The position numbers and the translations under genes are program-made. This document shows positions 49,766 to 58,215 of a stretch of DNA of 64,000 nucleotides, one piece after another. The DNA comes from DATGPD01 sp031423015 (GTDB lineage: Bacteria; Planctomycetota; UBA1135; UBA2386), in NCBI GenBank assembly GCA_031423015.1, contig JANPER010000039.1:30270-94269 (forward strand), given 5' to 3'. The notes below the pieces were generated by a model. The model did no database searches, was not told the DNA's origin, and worked only from the letters and a program-made list of their open reading frames with translations. How positions within the stretch are numbered: position 1 is the stretch's first letter; each line of letters begins with the position of its first letter.

Positions 49766-50478
49766 GCCGGGTTCTTGACGAAGAGCGCCGCGTACGCCAC
49801 GGCCAGGCTGCGGCTCGGCCTGAGGTGGATCGCGCGCCGCCGCAGGGTCGTGAACAGCCGCGGCGCTTCACCTTCGATGCGGTGACAGCGCAGGCCCGCC
49901 ATGTCGGCGATCGCGCACAGCTCGCGCGGCCGCACGAAGAGCGCGGGATCGTGCGTGCCGCGCGGCACCAGGCCGAGCCCTTCCGCCAAGTGCACCGCCA
50001 AGTAGCGCGCGCGCCGCGTGCGGTTGATGGTGTTGACGTACAGCACGCCGCCTGGACGCAGGAGGCGCGCCGCCTGCGCGACGGCGCGTGGCCATTGCGG
50101 CACGTGCTCGACGACGTCGGCGAGGAGCACGAGGTCGGCGACCGCGTCGGCCAGCGGGACGCGCAACACATCGGCGCACGCGAAGTCGACGCCGGTGGGG
50201 GCGCGCGCGTGCGCGGCACGCAGGCTGGGGCGGCTCAGATCGAGGCCGATGAGGCGTGCGCCGCGTTCGGCCAACGGGACCGCGAGCAGGCCGCCGCCGC
50301 AGCCGAGGTCGACCACGCGCATGCCGAGCACCGGCCGGGGCAGGTGCCGGAGCAGCCAGTCGAGGCGGAAGGTGTTTACGGCGCGCAGCGAGCGGAACGC
50401 GCCGTCGTCGGCCCGCCACCAACCATCGCCGTGGCGGTCGTAGATCGTCAGGTCGTTGCGCGTGTGCGGTGCGACCAC
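49762..50478 (-). CDS. UbiG-like SAM-dependent methyltransferase
   Basis: 238-aa class I methyltransferase resembling 3-demethylubiquinol O-methyltransferase. N-terminal YDRHGDGWWRADDGAFRSLR and motif I VVDLGCGGGLLAVPLAERGA, then GLDLSRPSL, LLADVVEHVPQWPRAVAQ and the post-motif LLRPGGVLYVNTINRT fit UbiG. First gene of the operon with the ICMT-like protein and polyketide synthase, so methylation of a polyketide phenol or pyrone is likelier than a role in ubiquinone synthesis. Confidence 0.88.
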   Translation of the reverse strand: MVAPHTRNDLTIYDRHGDGWWRADDGAFRSLRAVNTFRLDWLLRHLPRPVLGMRVVDLGCGGGLLAVPLAERGARLIGLDLSRPSLRAAHARAPTGVDFACADVLRVPLADAVADLVLLADVVEHVPQWPRAVAQAARLLRPGGVLYVNTINRTRRARYLAVHLAEGLGLVPRGTHDPALFVRPRELCAIADMAGLRCHRIEGEAPRLFTTLRRRAIHLRPSRSLAVAYAALFVKNPA

Positions 50479-50481
50479 GAG

Positions 50482-50919
50482 TCAGTCTCCGACTCGCCGC
50501 AAGACGAGGTCGCCCTCGGCCGAGGTCAACCGGACGTGCCCATGCGCCGCCCGCAGCGTCGCCGGTTCACTGTCTTCACCCAGCCACAGCTGATCCTGCG
50601 CGATGCGGTACGTGCCGCCGAGCGTTTGGAACTGCGGTGTGTTCGCGCTGTCGCCGCCGCCGAGCACGAGCGCCGCGCCGGTGAAGGTCCCGTCGGCGGC
50701 GAACCAGTAGTACGCCTTCTGCATCGCCGCCGCGGCGTCGCCGCGGATGCTCACCGACTCGTACAGCCCGGTCAGCTTTGGCGGCACCGGGTCGGTCCAC
50801 GCGAGGTCGGCGGTCGTCGAGGTCACCGCGCGGTCGTCGGCCGCGACGACGTTCGACGGGATGCACGCGCTGAGCGCCAGCGGGAACGCGACCAGCGTCG
50901 CACGGAAGGTCGACTTCAT
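50482..50919 (-). CDS. Small lipoprotein of unknown function
   Basis: 145 aa with a lipoprotein signal (FRATLVAFPLALSAC). The mature part ends in a beta-rich domain (AYYWFAADGTFTGAALVLGG, LGGTYRIAQDQLWLGEDSEP, HVRLTSAEGDLVLRRVG) with the pattern of small lipocalin-like or META-like proteins, but no family is recognised. Its ATG overlaps the stop of the YceI gene by 4 nt, and the UbiG-like gene begins 3 nt after its stop, so five genes from YceI to the polyketide synthase may form one transcript. Confidence 0.75.
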   Translation of the reverse strand: MKSTFRATLVAFPLALSACIPSNVVAADDRAVTSTTADLAWTDPVPPKLTGLYESVSIRGDAAAAMQKAYYWFAADGTFTGAALVLGGGDSANTPQFQTLGGTYRIAQDQLWLGEDSEPATLRAAHGHVRLTSAEGDLVLRRVGD

Positions 50920-52043
50920 CGAGTCTTCTCTACGCCGAGCGCGCGGGCTTGCAGCGCCACCCACACCTTCACTTCGTCCTGCATCTTGATCATCCCAAGC
51001 TGGCTGGGCACCGGCACCCCGTAGTCGCTGAGCTTCAGCGTCACCTCGCCGCGCGCGTGCACCCGCTTGCTGTCGTCGACGCTGAGTTGCACGGGCATGG
51101 CCATGTCGCGGGTCTGCCCGTGGATGGTCATCCGACCGTGCACCGTGGCCGTCACGGCCTGCTTGTCCCGATCGACCTGACTGGCGACCATGCTGGTCAA
51201 CGTGAACACGATCTCGGGATGTTGCGGGCAGGCGAGGTGGTCGCGCATCGCGTCGTTGCGCCCCAAAAGGCCGGTGTCGAGGCTGGCTGCGTCGACGCGG
51301 ATCTCGCCGTTGCAGTCGGTGCCGGGCGCCGCCAGATTGAGGCGCAAGTAACCGCTCAGTTTGGAGGTGACGCCGGTGAAGTCGTGCAGCGTGCTCTTGA
51401 CGTCGAAGCCGACCCGCGACAGGCTCGGCAGCAGCTCGAAGCGTTGGGCGAGGTCGAAGGCGAAGCCCTGCGACGGCAACCGAAACGCGAACGCGGAGCG
51501 CTTGCGCGGCGGCGGGGTCGACTCGGGGGTCGGTGCGGGGTCGACCGGTGTCGTGGACGGAGGCGCGCCGCCGGCCGGCGCAGCGGGCGGCGGCGCTTTT
51601 GCGGTGACCTGAGTCGGTGTGCTGGCCGCAGCGACGGCCCCGCGTTCACGAGTCTGCTCCAGCGTGGCGTGGAGATCGCTGACCGCGCGCGCTACGCGCT
51701 GTTGTTCGGTGTTGATCGCAGCGAGAGCTTCGCGTTGCGCGCGGGTCGCCTCGGCGACGGTGCGGGTGAGTTCCGACTGCCGCGTGTCGGCGTTGGCGAT
51801 CTGCTCGTCGGCAAGCTGACGCAGTCCGGTGCCGAGCGCGTCGGCAAGCGCACGTACGTCGCGTTGGACCTGCTGCAGGTCATCCTTCAGCAGAGCCGTC
51901 TGCTGCCCCGCGGCATCGGCGGCGTTGTCGGCTTGCACGACAACCCGGATGCGGTCTTTCACCAAGGTGAGACCGGCGACGGCGGCGCCGCATAGACCGA
52001 CCAGTGCCAACAGACCAAACCAGGACAGGAACGTCTTGCTCAT
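50916..52043 (-). CDS. Membrane-anchored coiled-coil protein with C-terminal YceI domain
   Basis: 375 aa. One N-terminal helix (FLSWFGLLALVGLCGAAVAG), a coiled coil over ~35-130 (QQTALLKDDLQQVQRDVRAL ... QREALAAINTEQQRVARAVS), a Pro/Ala/Thr-rich linker (~140-185) and a YceI domain (~190-365: LSRVGFDVKSTLHDFTGVTS, LACPQHPEIVFTLTSM, VHGRMTIHGQTRDMAMPVQL). YceI proteins are lipocalin-like and bind polyprenyl or quinone-like lipids. Being the first gene of the polyketide operon, it could hold or move its lipid product; this is inference. Confidence 0.82.
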   Translation of the reverse strand: MSKTFLSWFGLLALVGLCGAAVAGLTLVKDRIRVVVQADNAADAAGQQTALLKDDLQQVQRDVRALADALGTGLRQLADEQIANADTRQSELTRTVAEATRAQREALAAINTEQQRVARAVSDLHATLEQTRERGAVAAASTPTQVTAKAPPPAAPAGGAPPSTTPVDPAPTPESTPPPRKRSAFAFRLPSQGFAFDLAQRFELLPSLSRVGFDVKSTLHDFTGVTSKLSGYLRLNLAAPGTDCNGEIRVDAASLDTGLLGRNDAMRDHLACPQHPEIVFTLTSMVASQVDRDKQAVTATVHGRMTIHGQTRDMAMPVQLSVDDSKRVHARGEVTLKLSDYGVPVPSQLGMIKMQDEVKVWVALQARALGVEKTR

Positions 52044-52296
52044 CACGCGTGCGACGTGCGGCCTGGCAAGTGTGGTGCCGTTGGCCATGCCTGGCCAGGA
52101 TCGGGCGACGACGCGCGAGTTGCTCGACGCACACGGTCGATCGCGTGCAGTTCTTGCAAGGACGCAGCAAGTTCGACAACGCGTTTCGATCACCGGCCGC
52201 GCGCGCGGGCCGACATCGGGCATGGTCGGCTCGCCGTGGCGCTGGCATGCCGTGTGCTTGTGACCGCCACTCGATGTTCTTGCTGCGCACTCGTTC

Positions 52297-52416
52297 TTGC
52301 CGCGCACTCGCCTCGGCGTCTGGCTCGTCCCCTCAGTGCTGGCGTTGCCCACCGCGTGGCTGGCGATGACCCTGTTGTCGGCGCTGTTGCTGATGCGACG
52401 CCAGGTCGCGGGATGA
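52297..52416 (+). CDS. Possible 39-aa membrane peptide upstream of the FAD enzyme
   Basis: A TTG-started frame encodes about 39 residues with one hydrophobic helix (VLALPTAWLAMTLLSALLLM) and a basic end. Its TGA overlaps the ATG of the FAD enzyme by 4 nt in the way true coupled genes do here. It might also be the tail of a lost gene. The rest of the gap (52044-52296) shows nothing recognisable. Confidence 0.35.
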   Translation: MPRTRLGVWLVPSVLALPTAWLAMTLLSALLLMRRQVAG

Positions 52417-53642
52417 ACGCGCGCCGCTGCGATGTCGCCGTCGTCGGCGGTGGTCCAGCCGGCGCGGCGCTGGCGCGATGGCTCGGATTGGCCGGCCTGC
52501 ACGTCGAGCTCCTCGAGAAGAAGCGTTTCCCGCGCTTCAAGCCGTGCGGCGAGTTCATGAGCCCCGAGTGTCTGCCCATCTTGGCGGCGCTCGGTGTGGC
52601 CGACGATGTCGCCGCGCTCGGTGTGCGCCGGGTTGCCGGCATGACGCTGCATACCGCCACGCGTAGCGCGACCGGCCGGTTCGTCGATGTCGGGCGGGCG
52701 TCGGCACCGTTCCCGTTTGGCTGGGCGGTGCGCCGCGAACGCTTCGACGCGGTGTTGCTGCGGGCCGCGGCCGCAACCCCGGGCGTCGACGTGCGCGAGC
52801 AGGCCAGCGTCGAAGGTCTGTTGCGCGATGCCCGCGGCGAGGTGTGCGGCGTGCGCGTGCGCGACCACGACGGTGCGCATGAGCTGCACGCTTCGATGGT
52901 GATTGGCGCCGATGGCCTCCGCTCGCGGGTAGCCCGCGAGCTGGGCGTGCAGCAGCCGATCCCCTGGCTCGAGAAGCTGGCGCTCACCACGCGCTATGCC
53001 GGTGTGCCCGCGGCGACCCACGCGGAGGTGCATTTCTTCGCCGGCGGCTACTTCGCGGCGACGCCGGTGGATGGTGATCTGTTCAGCCTCAACCTGGTGG
53101 TGGACCGGGCGGCGGCGCGGACTCGCAGCGGCGACTGGGACGCATTCCTGCGCCGCTACTTGGCGCAGGCGCCCAGCTTGGCACAGCGGCTCGAAGGCGC
53201 TGAGCGCGTCGATCCGGTGCGCGGCTGCGGACCGTTGGCGATGGCGACGACGACTCAGACGTTCGCCGGCGCTGCCTTGGTGGGAGATGCGTGTGGCTAC
53301 GTTGATCCGGTGACGGGCGAGGGCATCTACTTCGCCTTGCGCGGCGCGCAGATCCTGGCGCCCGTGGTGGTCGAGGCTCTTGCCGGTGGTCGGCGAGATG
53401 TGCGCGCACTGGGCGCGTACGCGCGCGCCCGCCGCGCCGAGTTCCTGCCGCGTTTGTTCCTGGCGCGGATGCTGCAGCGGGGCTTGGCGCACCCGCGACT
53501 CGTGGAACGAGTGATCGGGTTGCTCGCCGCGCGTCGGCCCCTGGCGGATCTGTTGATCGCGGTCACCGGCGACTACGTGCCGGGACGCGAGCTGCTGCGC
53601 CCGAGTGTGTGGTGGCGGGCGTTGCGCAAGGTCGCGTCGTGA
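52413..53642 (+). CDS. FAD-dependent oxidoreductase, geranylgeranyl-reductase type
   Basis: 409-aa flavoprotein of the geranylgeranyl reductase / PHBH superfamily. The FAD Rossmann motif is VAVVGGGPAGAALARWLGLA, then LLEKKRFPRFKPCGEF (the KxCG motif typical of GGR types), the DG motif VIGADGLRSRVARELG and the late GD motif ALVGDACGYVDPVTGEGIYF. Such enzymes reduce or hydroxylate polyprenyl chains or polyketides and often accompany type III polyketide synthases with ICMT-like methyltransferases. Divergently placed beside that operon, it is a likely tailoring enzyme. Confidence 0.88.
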   Translation: MNARRCDVAVVGGGPAGAALARWLGLAGLHVELLEKKRFPRFKPCGEFMSPECLPILAALGVADDVAALGVRRVAGMTLHTATRSATGRFVDVGRASAPFPFGWAVRRERFDAVLLRAAAATPGVDVREQASVEGLLRDARGEVCGVRVRDHDGAHELHASMVIGADGLRSRVARELGVQQPIPWLEKLALTTRYAGVPAATHAEVHFFAGGYFAATPVDGDLFSLNLVVDRAAARTRSGDWDAFLRRYLAQAPSLAQRLEGAERVDPVRGCGPLAMATTTQTFAGAALVGDACGYVDPVTGEGIYFALRGAQILAPVVVEALAGGRRDVRALGAYARARRAEFLPRLFLARMLQRGLAHPRLVERVIGLLAARRPLADLLIAVTGDYVPGRELLRPSVWWRALRKVAS

Positions 53643-53880
53643 GTCTTCCCCCGGTCGCGAGCCTGACGATGCGTTCTCGAGCCACGAGTGAGCGCAAGGA
53701 TCGCGGGCGGCTGCAGCGTACGTTTCAGCTCGATACTCGTGAGTTCGGCCTACCGCGCAGTTGGCGCTACGGTGTGTGGCCGATGAACTCGGTCGTGACT
53801 GTGTCCCCCGATGCCGTCCTGCAGCGCGAAGGCCGAGGCAATTGATGCGGGCGTCGAATGGGCTTTCGCCGCGTGCGCCG

Positions 53881-55368
53881 ATGTCGATTGCGACCAAGTT
53901 CCGCATCGTCGTGGGCGTGTTGGCGGCGATCTTGATCGGCATCTGCGCGGTCGTGGTCGTGCAGGTGAGCGGCATTCGCGTCGACCTGAGGCGAGTCGCC
54001 GAAGAGCGGCGCGAGGCCGAGCAAGCCCGCGCGACTCTGCTCGACATCCAGGGCTTCCAACGCTGGGTCGAGCTGCGCACCTCACTGCCGGCGATGCAAG
54101 ATGCGGCGATCGTGCAGCGCGACCAGATGGCTCACCTCGACGGGGCCATGCGCGCGTTCACGGCGATGGTGGACGAGCCGCACGACGATCCTTCGCGCCC
54201 GGTCCATGAGCGAACCGAGGAGGTGGGGAGACGCCGGCTGCTCGCACTGTTGCAGGCGGCGCGCACCGCGGTTGCGGCGGGCGGCGGAGCCGGCCAGGAG
54301 TGGGTGGAACGCGCCGCCGAGATGTGTGACCTGGCGGGTGCCTTGCTCGACGAGATGGCGCACGAGGCACACGCAGCCAGTCTCGACCTCGACCAGCGCA
54401 GCGGCGCGGCGCAGCGCGTGGTGGCAGTGTTGGCGGCCGTGGCACTGGTCGTGTTGTTCGCCGTGTGCATGTTCGTCGTGCGTGGCATCGTGCGGCCCCT
54501 GCGCGAACTGGCTGCGGGGACGCGCGCCATCGGCCGCGGCCAAGGTCACGCGGACCTGCCGATGCGCGGCGGCGCCGAGGTCGTCGACCTGTCACGCGAG
54601 ATCACCGCGATGGCGAGCCAGCTGGAGAGTCATCAGCGCGAGCTGCAGGAGCGCGTCGAGCAGCGCACGCGCGAACTCGTGCGCAGCGCCCGTCTGGCCG
54701 ACCTGGGCGCCGTGGCGGCCGGCCTGGCCCACGAGATCAACAACCCGTTGGCGTCGATCGTCGCTTGTGCCGATGGACTCCAACTCCGCCTGGCGCGCGG
54801 CATCGGCGCCCTCGCCGAGCACCGCGACGACCTGCGCACGATCGCCGAGGAGGCCGAGCGCGTGCGTGAGATCACGACGCGTCTGCTGGAGATCGCCCGT
54901 TCCGACAGCGATCAGCTCGGTCCGGTCGACCTGTCAGATGCGGTGCAGGCAGTGGTGACGCTGGTGCGGCATCGGTTCGCGCAGGCAGGCGTGACGCTGC
55001 GCGTCGATAGCGCCCATGATCTGCCTCTGGTGCGCAGCAACCAGCAAGAGCTGCGGCAGATACTCCTCAACCTGTTGAGCAACGCCCTCGATGCCAGCCC
55101 GGCGCGCGGCGTGGTGACCGTGCGCGTGCGTCGGCTCGGCAGCGACGTGGTGCTCGACGTCGACGACGCCGGCGCCGGCGTGCCGCCAGACCTCGTCGAC
55201 AAGATCTTCGACCCGTTCTTTACGACGAAGCGCGCTGGTCAGGGGACGGGTCTCGGCTTGACCATCGTGCAGCGCATCCTCGAGCGGCACGGCGGCCATG
55301 TAGAAGTGGCCCAGCTCGAGCCGGGGGCGCGCTTTCGGGTGCGTCTCCCGATTGCTGTCGACGGCTGA
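53881..55368 (+). CDS. NtrB-type sensor histidine kinase
   Basis: 495 aa from the ATG at 53881 (an alternative in-frame ATG lies at 53845). Two membrane helices (IVVGVLAAILIGICAVVVVQ and VVAVLAAVALVVLFAVCMFV) enclose a ~160-residue periplasmic helical region. HAMP follows (RGIVRPLRELAAGTRAIGRG), then a coiled coil, the dimerisation box ADLGAVAAGLAHEINNPLAS with His284, the N box LNLLSNALDASP, and the glycine boxes DDAGAGVPPDLVDKIFDPFF and GTGLGLTIVQRILERHGG. The kinase is complete. It converges with the NtrC-type regulator, an unusual arrangement for what is probably its partner. Confidence 0.93.
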   Translation: MSIATKFRIVVGVLAAILIGICAVVVVQVSGIRVDLRRVAEERREAEQARATLLDIQGFQRWVELRTSLPAMQDAAIVQRDQMAHLDGAMRAFTAMVDEPHDDPSRPVHERTEEVGRRRLLALLQAARTAVAAGGGAGQEWVERAAEMCDLAGALLDEMAHEAHAASLDLDQRSGAAQRVVAVLAAVALVVLFAVCMFVVRGIVRPLRELAAGTRAIGRGQGHADLPMRGGAEVVDLSREITAMASQLESHQRELQERVEQRTRELVRSARLADLGAVAAGLAHEINNPLASIVACADGLQLRLARGIGALAEHRDDLRTIAEEAERVREITTRLLEIARSDSDQLGPVDLSDAVQAVVTLVRHRFAQAGVTLRVDSAHDLPLVRSNQQELRQILLNLLSNALDASPARGVVTVRVRRLGSDVVLDVDDAGAGVPPDLVDKIFDPFFTTKRAGQGTGLGLTIVQRILERHGGHVEVAQLEPGARFRVRLPIAVDG

Positions 55369-55370
55369 CG

Positions 55371-56771
55371 TCACTGCGACTCGATCGAGTCGTCGCCGCG
55401 TTGGGCGTGGAGCTTGTTGTAGAGCGTCTTCAAGGAGATGCCGACGGCTTCGGCCGCGCGTTTCTTGTCGCCGCCAAAGCGCTGCATCGCCGCCTCGATC
55501 GCCATGCGCTCCAGACTGGCGATCTCGAGGGTCGGCAGCTCGCCGGTCGACGGGCGCGCATTCTGTAGCGCATAGCGGTCGACGGCGTCGGCGCTGATCT
55601 CGGCCTCGTCGACCATGGTCGCCAGGCGCGTGATCGCGTTCTCCAGTTCGCGCACGTTGCCCGGCCAAGAGTGCGCGCGCAGAGCTGCCACGGCGTCATC
55701 GCTGAGAAACTGCGCGCGGTTGCTTCGGGCGTTGCACCGGCGCAGGAAGGTCGCGGCCAGCGGCGCCACATCGTCGGGTCGAGCCCGCAGCGGCGGCACG
55801 GCAAGCTCGAGGGTTGCGAGCCGATAGTAAAGATCTTCCCGGAAGCGACCGTCGCCGATCATGGCGTGCAGATCGCGGTTGGTGGCGGCGAGCACGCGGA
55901 CGTCGACATGACGCGTGCGGTCGGCGCCGACCGGCCGGACTTCACCGAACTGCACCGCGCGAAGGAGCGCGGGCTGCATGGCCAATGGCAGATCACCAAT
56001 CTCATCGAGAAAGAGCGTGCCCTGGTGCGCCGCCTCGAACAACCCGACGCGCGCCCGGTCGGCGCCGGTGAAAGAGCCTTTCACATGGCCGAACAGTTCG
56101 CTGTGCACCAGGTCCTCGGGAACCGCGCTGCAATTGACGACCACGAAGCTCTGCTCGCGACGCGCGCTCGACGCGTGCACGTCGCGCGCGACGAGTTCCT
56201 TGCCGGAACCGTTCTCGCCCTGGATGAGCACGCTGCCATCACTGCGGGCGACGCGGGCGATGCGTGCCCGCAGGTCCTGCATGGCTGCGCTGTCGCCCAG
56301 CAGCGTGGGTTGCGTGCTGCCGTCGGCGAGACGTCTGAGGCGCACGTTCTCTTGGCGCAAGGCGCGCCGCTCGAACGCCCGGCGCAGAGTCTGCTCGAGG
56401 ATCGCCGTGCGGGTCGGTTTCTGCAGGAAGTCGTAGGCGCCGGCCTGCATGGCCTTTACCGCGTCCTCGACGCTGCCGTGCCCCGTGAGCACGATGACCG
56501 GCAAGTCCGGGTCGGTCTTGTTGATCGCGCTCAGCGCCGCATGGCCATCGACCCCAGGCAGCTTCAGGTCGAGCAAGACGACGTCGGGTTCCTCGACCGC
56601 GAGCCTGGCCGCCAGGTCGCGAGCATCGGCGAGAGCGCTCACCGCAAAGCCGATCTGCTGCAGCTCCCGCGTCAGCACCCGGCGCAGGGTGTCGTCGTCA
56701 TCGATCAGCAGGATCTTGATCTGGCTCAAGGCGCGCGATCGTCGACGAACGCGGATCACATCGCAAGGCAC
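55371..56771 (-). CDS. NtrC-family sigma-54-dependent response regulator
   Basis: 466 aa. Receiver domain ~18-130 with phospho-acceptor Asp68 in VVLLDLKLPGVDG and conserved Lys in DFLQKP. AAA+ domain ~160-390 has Walker A GENGSGKE, the sigma-54 loop as GSFTGA (canonical GAFTGA), Walker B GTLFLDEIGDLP and the arginine region RFREDLYYRL. A Fis-type helix-turn-helix ends it (FGGDKKRAAEAVGISLKTLY). It activates transcription at sigma-54 promoters. The ATG at 56771 adds ~17 residues before the first strand, so a slightly later start is possible. Confidence 0.93.
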   Translation of the reverse strand: MPCDVIRVRRRSRALSQIKILLIDDDDTLRRVLTRELQQIGFAVSALADARDLAARLAVEEPDVVLLDLKLPGVDGHAALSAINKTDPDLPVIVLTGHGSVEDAVKAMQAGAYDFLQKPTRTAILEQTLRRAFERRALRQENVRLRRLADGSTQPTLLGDSAAMQDLRARIARVARSDGSVLIQGENGSGKELVARDVHASSARREQSFVVVNCSAVPEDLVHSELFGHVKGSFTGADRARVGLFEAAHQGTLFLDEIGDLPLAMQPALLRAVQFGEVRPVGADRTRHVDVRVLAATNRDLHAMIGDGRFREDLYYRLATLELAVPPLRARPDDVAPLAATFLRRCNARSNRAQFLSDDAVAALRAHSWPGNVRELENAITRLATMVDEAEISADAVDRYALQNARPSTGELPTLEIASLERMAIEAAMQRFGGDKKRAAEAVGISLKTLYNKLHAQRGDDSIESQ

Positions 56772-56813
56772 CAGACTCGTAGAGCACGAAGCGGCGATCG
56801 CTGCCGCCTGCGT

Positions 56814-58175
56814 TCAAGCGTGCAGGGTGCGCCGCCGCCTGAGCACCGCGGCAAAGAAGCCGTCGGTGCCGTGCCGGTGCGGAACCGTGTGCAAGTACCG
56901 ACCCTGCGCGTCGGCGAACGGCGCGGCGGCAGCCTTGCCCAACACCTCGACGATCGGCACCGCTTCCAGCTCAGGGTTCTGCGCCAACACCGCGTCGACG
57001 ATGTCTTCGTTCTGCTCGCGGAACACGGTGCAGGTGGCGTAGATCACGCGCGCCCCCGGCTGCAACGCCGCGACGGCGCGTTCGAGCAGTTGGCGCTGTT
57101 TGCGTTGCACGGTGGCGAGGTGCTCCTGCCGCAGGCGCCAGCGCGCGTCTGGGCGCCGGCGCCACGAACCGACGCCGTCGCAGGGCGCGTCGATCAGGAT
57201 GCGATCGGCCTGACGCGCGAAGTTCATCACGCCCATCGGCCACTCCTCGGCGCGCACCACCTGGCTGCGCACGTTGTCGGTGGCGGCGCGGCGCCGTCGC
57301 TGCACGAGTTCTTGCAGCTTGAAGCGACTCACGTCGGTCGCCAGGATCGTGCCGCGATTCTGCATCGCTGCGGCGAGCGCCAAGGTCTTGCCGCCCGAGC
57401 CGGCGCAGGCATCGAGCACAGTTCCGCGCGGCGGCGGTGCGACCACCAGCGCGCACAGCTGGCTGGCCTCGTCTTGCTGCTCGAAGTGGCCGGCGCGATA
57501 CGGCGGCACCGAGAACAGGCTCACGTCGCCGTCGATCGCCAAGCCATGCGGCGCGTAGGTGGTTGGGGTCGCGCTGCAGCCGAGCGCAATGAACGCGTCG
57601 CGCAACGCGTCGCGCGTCGTCTTCAGGGTGTTGGTGCGCACTGTCAGCGGCGGCGGCTGATTGAGGCCGGACACCAGCGCGGCTGCCTCGACGTCGCCGA
57701 ACGCGGTGAGAAAGCGTCCGGCCAACCAGTCGGGCACCGAGTGCGTCAGGCCGAAGCGACGCAAGGGATCGGGTTCGTCGGCGATGCGCGCGTCGAGGTG
57801 CGGCACCTGCGTCCAGTCGAAGCGATCGCGGCTGATGCGCGCGTGCGCCGACGCTTCATCCGGCGTCAGCAAACCGTCGAGCACCAGCGCGATGAAATAC
57901 GCGGTGCGGTCGCGCTCCTGGTCGGGCAGGTGTTCGCCGCCAAGGTGCAGAGCGAACTCGATGCGCCGCCGCAGGCGAAACAGGCGATAGAAGCAGCTTG
58001 CCACGGCGCGCCGCTCGGCCGGCGCCAAGCCCAGGCTCGGCATCACGTCGCCGAGCAGACTGCGCGCGAGCCCGCCGACGTGGTCGTGCCGGGCCACGAA
58101 GTCGAGCACGAGCTGCACGATGTGCTCTTGCCAGGCCAAGTTGGCGGCGGTGGCTTCTGATGGCGAGGGGGTCAC
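56814..58175 (-). CDS. RsmB/NSUN-type RNA cytosine-C5 methyltransferase
   Basis: 453 aa. An N-terminal NusB-like helical region (~1-140) precedes a class I methyltransferase: motif I LDACAGSGGKTLALAAAMQN, motif IV IDAPCDGVGSWRRRPDARW (Cys in PC), and motif VI YATCTVFREQNED with the catalytic Cys of TC. Such enzymes methylate cytosine in rRNA or tRNA; whether this is true RsmB (16S C967) cannot be told. A GTG at 58175 is chosen because the frame upstream is Arg/Pro-rich and antisense to the next gene. Confidence 0.88.
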   Translation of the reverse strand: MTPSPSEATAANLAWQEHIVQLVLDFVARHDHVGGLARSLLGDVMPSLGLAPAERRAVASCFYRLFRLRRRIEFALHLGGEHLPDQERDRTAYFIALVLDGLLTPDEASAHARISRDRFDWTQVPHLDARIADEPDPLRRFGLTHSVPDWLAGRFLTAFGDVEAAALVSGLNQPPPLTVRTNTLKTTRDALRDAFIALGCSATPTTYAPHGLAIDGDVSLFSVPPYRAGHFEQQDEASQLCALVVAPPPRGTVLDACAGSGGKTLALAAAMQNRGTILATDVSRFKLQELVQRRRRAATDNVRSQVVRAEEWPMGVMNFARQADRILIDAPCDGVGSWRRRPDARWRLRQEHLATVQRKQRQLLERAVAALQPGARVIYATCTVFREQNEDIVDAVLAQNPELEAVPIVEVLGKAAAAPFADAQGRYLHTVPHRHGTDGFFAAVLRRRRTLHA

Positions 58176-58215
58176 GCGCGGCGTCGGATGGTAGCGTCCG
58201 GGCGCCACGCTGTGC

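Noticed and set aside
53639..53845. 68-codon frame whose GTG overlaps the FAD enzyme stop and whose TGA touches an upstream ATG of the kinase
   Set aside because: Spacing is suggestive, but third-position GC is much lower than in neighbouring genes and the peptide has no structure or motif; kept only as a note.
52044..54080. N-terminal extension of the YceI frame far upstream
   Set aside because: The frame stays open across the antisense of the FAD enzyme, but the translation there is Arg/His-rich with no homology; the ATG at 52043 precedes a clear membrane helix.
55671..58160. 829-codon plus-strand open frame
   Set aside because: Runs antisense across the NtrC-type and RsmB-type genes, both of which have complete conserved motifs; composition is typical of a GC-rich shadow frame.
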